A stretch of DNA of 64,000 nucleotides. It comes from Sympetrum striolatum. Lineage: Eukaryota; Arthropoda; Insecta; Odonata; Libellulidae. The position numbers and the translations under genes are program-made. The stretch lies in the NCBI GenBank assembly GCA_947579665.1, contig OX388352.1, positions 37,194,216 to 37,258,215 on the forward strand, given 5' to 3'. The notes under the pieces were generated by a model. The model saw only the letters and a program-made list of their open reading frames with translations, was not told the DNA's origin and made no database searches. This document shows, piece after piece, positions 60,629-64,000 of this stretch; within the stretch, counting starts at the first letter, position 1, and each line of letters opens with the position of its first letter.

Positions 60629-63073
60629 TAATCATTGAAGGAATCGGAATCAGGAATCATACATGTATTGGAAATTGTAGAAGAGTACGAAAATTATATT
60701 TTTATTATCCTGGGCTTTCATCTTTAATCCTAGAGTTTAAAATGGGTTATGAGACTTTATTTTCTTTTTTATAGGGTTTATAAAATTTATTAATAATAGG
60801 GTTGAATGAGTTACCAGACATTATTTAAAATTTGTACGAAAATACTATTCTTACTATATTGGCCTTTTATATGGTAACACGTTTTTATATTGAGTTTATA
60901 ATAAGTAACGTTGATTTTTAAAGTTTAATTCAAATGTTTACTGAATCTTAAACATTTTTACTGTTTAATGAGCTACATGATGTTATTTGCAATGTTAAAG
61001 AATAGGTTAGTTACTCATTAATCTTTTAATACATATCGGAACTACCATATAAAATTCGTTAATAAAATTCCAAGAAAATTTTGAAAATCATAGAACAAAC
61101 TGAATGCTAGAATACTGATAACTCCCAAAGAAGACTATTAAAAATAAATTCCAACCAATCAGGCTTGTAATTTAAGTAGGAAAAAGTATGTAGATATTTT
61201 ATGAAAAGGTTTACATCTTCCATAATTTAAGTTAATTGCATATTTTCTGCATCGTCATATGAAAGGCCGCATCGAAATGAAATCTTAGGAGCTAAAACTT
61301 AATTTAAACCAGCTCATTCAAAACGAGAATAAGAAATTTGAATGTTTATGATGCGTAAAATGTATTAAGATTAGTAATTTATGAGTCTACTATCTTATTC
61401 ACAATCAGATTAATATAGCCATTGTTTACAAAAGGAGTTCAAGGTGTTTCATATTCCTATAAGGGTCAATTTTGGATTAATATCTAAGGAAGGTACAGCC
61501 GATGTAATGTACCAACCGTTTTTAGTTTTATTGACCAAAACTGACACAACGGAGGCTCCCAGATTGTCATGTGGTCAGCGCGTTTGCCTTTGGTGAAAGC
61601 GGTCCCGGTTTCGAATCCCGGTGGGAGCCAATGTTCGAAATGACCTAAGCTGTCGAAGCACTTTTAACAATACCACTACCACCACTGACACAACGGAAAA
61701 CTTTGAATGCAGTCCGGAAAAAATGGAGATCTATGGGTAAAATAATATTTAAATATCACCAGCGCATTCTGTAAACAATCAAGGCACGGGGGAATAGTGC
61801 ATGAAATGTGCGATACTTTGGTATTGCCCCATCAATGGTACTGTCTCAATATCGTGTGGAAATCAAACGTCACTTCGATTCCTCAGAAAAGAGATACTTA
61901 AATCTAATTGGCGATAAACCAATTCCACTTACACCTATCAGTTATAAAATAATGGAGTCTATTTTAGCAAATATAATAATGTGCATTATTGTTATAACGG
62001 TCAATCAGCCTGAACCAGCATCGAATTTTTACAAACAAATCATTTTTGACCCATTTAGTTGTTTGAAAACGTAGTGAAGGTATTGTTGCTAGTCATCGCT
62101 ACAGTTATTGTTATAAATTTGAACTTGGTATTAAAGGAATTGAAATCCTCGAGGTGAAATTAATATAACTGATTTCCTAGGGCAATTTAATATTAAATCA
62201 TCTTATAGGAGCTTTAAAAACCATTTTATATACATTCACATCTTCCATATTTTTTATTTTATGGTGTTTAAGTCATAGCCATGGCAGTTTCAATGTCTCA
62301 AGCTGGGAAAAACGTTTTGCAGATTTAAAATCAGCTTTTATCCTAATCATGGCATTAGCTGAGATGTTTGAACTAATGAGGGAAGCCGAGATATATCCTT
62401 TGGTTTAGTCTCTTTTCCTCCGAATTGATTATTTAAAATAAAATTTAAAACTTTTTGGCTGAAAAAAGTAATTTTCATGATAATTTCCAATTCGCATAAT
62501 GAATGGAATGATTCAGTATTGAATCATCTTCATATCAATCACATAATAATTTCAGCCTAAAGTGATCTTTATCCGATGAGCGATGTCACGAGCGGCAAGT
62601 CAATCATACCCAATCGAGAATACTTTAAGCGGGAACTTCTATTCAACTAGACTAATACTTGCTTATAACCTAGATGATCACAGCTTTTAGCTAGAATATA
62701 TAATATTCAACAACAGGAAATACGTAGATTGGCGCTAATGAAAGTGAAGATAAATATTTACTGTAGAATTAAATAGTTGTATTAAGAATAAATGAGTGAT
62801 ACCATCCGAGGCTTTTTCCAAATTTAAATATTTATTTCTTTGTTGATGTTTTTATGGAAGTTGATATTATACAATAAGCGTTTCTATATTCTTTCAGTGA
62901 TATTATATATTACTATTTACTATATCACTATTTACTATTAACATAACTGTGACTGATGGTTTTAATGAGTGATGGAAGGAGAATTAGCAGCTCGTTTGAT
63001 GTTTTTTGGCTACAAATTTATATGTACTATGTAGGTTATAACTATCTCCTACGTATCATTTGCATTATAGTGA
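60629..63073 (+). repeat. Macrosatellite unit U5, truncated at the array edge
   Basis: Only the first 2.45 kb of a unit. Homology with U4 continues to about 63073, where both read ATTATAGTGAT; after that U4 goes on into the array sequence and U5 passes into unrelated DNA. U5 shares with U1, but not with U2-U4, the SINE at the start of the unit and several single-base variants. Its last 400 bases carry more differences than the rest, including an extra copy of a short ACTATTTACTAT motif around 62915-62940. Confidence 0.93.
61540..61697 (+). mobile_element. tRNA-derived SINE with target duplication (U5)
   Basis: Insert 61554-61683, flanked by ACTGACACAACGGA at 61540-61553 and 61684-61697. It is in the same place as the U1 copy and nearly identical to it, so it is one insertion event later spread by exchange between units, not two independent hits. 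Confidence 0.88.
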
Positions 63074-64000
63074 TTAACTTAGGGGATAAGATTGAGCTCT
63101 ATACGTAAGCTGTGCATCTTGTAAAATATAAATTAGTATTTCATGACGACTTCCCCCTATGGTATGTGTGATTTGGCCACGAAGTTGAATACATATGTAG
63201 CCGGAGTTGATTTGCTTAGTTAATTCCTTACACTATTGTATTAATGGATATCGTACTCACATACTTTGAATTTTTAGCTAACATTCGCTAGTTAACTAGT
63301 TGAAAGCTGCCCGATTGGCCCATTTTTTCACATGTGCAGTACGGCTTTCCGGGCTTCAAAAAATCATTATTATGAACGGGCAAATAGTAACCTTCGATGG
63401 TACCCTTGCAAGTTAATTTCGAAATGGCTGCGAAGCCATGCATGAGAATGTTTATTTTTGTGCACGCTCAAATTTATTGTAAAAGAAATTGAACAAGCTA
63501 ATTACAAAAAACTAAGCTATAATACCTTTACAAAGTAATTCTATAGAACGACAATATGTCGCGAAAAGGTGCATGTCTAAAGAAATATTAGGAAAATATC
63601 CAAATCGTTGACATCGTACATTGCGCATTACGGCAAGAGGTTACTCACGAGACACCAATGCTCTGCGGCACACTTGGTCAGTCTTTTTTCTCCCTGCTTA
63701 CAATGACCTTATTTTCATAACAGTTAAGCAGGTCTGAAACACCACTTACTGTTTACAAGCTTAGAGCTCACTGCGGATATAATCCTTTCAAATCTAATGC
63801 GCCGCATAAGGTATTAGAACTCGAAGATTCCCACGAGCCTCTCGAAGCGGTTGCGCAAGATAACAATCTGCGACGGGTTTGTCTCAACCCTGGTAACCAA
63901 GACATCCGCTCCCCTTAAAATGACGTCTGCTTACCTCACCCTGTTTCATTCAGGAGTCGCTTGTTAGTCGATTTCGGCGAAGAAGAGTGAAGCATGTGAT
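63074..64000. other. Unique flank beyond the array
   Basis: No similarity to any part of the repeat unit. No long open frame, RNA gene or transposon end recognised. Richer in CpG than the array, especially after 63780. Holds a small hairpin ATGGCT/AGCCAT with loop GCGA (63424-63439). It could be ordinary intergenic DNA or an older repeat. Confidence 0.5.

Noticed and set aside
1..64000. rRNA or histone gene tandem array, or CRISPR array
   Set aside because: No conserved rRNA segments or histone reading frames appear in the unit, and the repeats are kilobases long, not short repeats with spacers.

Overview
The window is AT-rich eukaryotic DNA with no bacterial-style gene organisation. Its mobile elements (PIF/Harbinger with a MADF partner, mariner, piggyBac-like, CR1/Jockey-type LINE relics, a tRNA-derived SINE ending in ACT repeats) point to an arthropod, probably an insect. 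I cannot name the species.

Almost the whole window, 1 to about 63073, is a head-to-tail array of very long direct repeats. I phase the units on the recurring start TAATCATTGAAGGAATCGG: U1 1-14061, U2 14062-28146, U3 28147-40707, U4 40708-60628, and a truncated U5 60629-63073. The array runs off the left edge and stops mid-unit on the right; 63074-64000 is unrelated flank. Unit lengths differ (14.1, 14.1, 12.6, 19.9 kb), but adding back each unit's own deletions and removing later insertions gives about 16.2 kb for all four. They descend from one roughly 16.2 kb macrosatellite monomer.

Monomer layout, in U1 coordinates: non-coding DNA with an optional SINE (926-1055); a LINE reverse-transcriptase relic on the minus strand (2960-3232); a piggyBac-like relic bounded by TTAA (3637-4948); an optional 5'-truncated SINE (5466-5524); a second LINE relic (about 5661-5815, its 1.6 kb 3' part kept only in U3 and U4); a CpG-rich block (about 6240-6620); a TTTTGT-rich tract (about 7650-7770); a full SINE (8059-8192); an inverted pair of about 190 bp arms (8391-8580 and 13611-13792) enclosing two tandem related elements with terminal hairpins (8767-10268 and 10269-12248); then non-coding DNA to the next unit.

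The only convincing intact genes are in U4. A PIF/Harbinger element (49097-52955, 26-bp perfect terminal inverted repeats, 3-bp GAA target duplication) sits in the CpG-rich block, and the other units supply the empty site. It encodes a 398-aa DDE transposase (minus strand, two exons) and a 256-aa MADF protein (plus strand, two exons). The genes are interlocked: the large transposase exon lies inside the MADF intron, and the large MADF exon lies inside the transposase intron. A 957-bp internally deleted mariner (51510-52466, TA duplication) landed in the transposase intron and left both reading frames whole. In the PIF/Harbinger family the DDE protein is the nuclease and the Myb/MADF protein helps it bind DNA and enter the nucleus, so the element may be autonomous.
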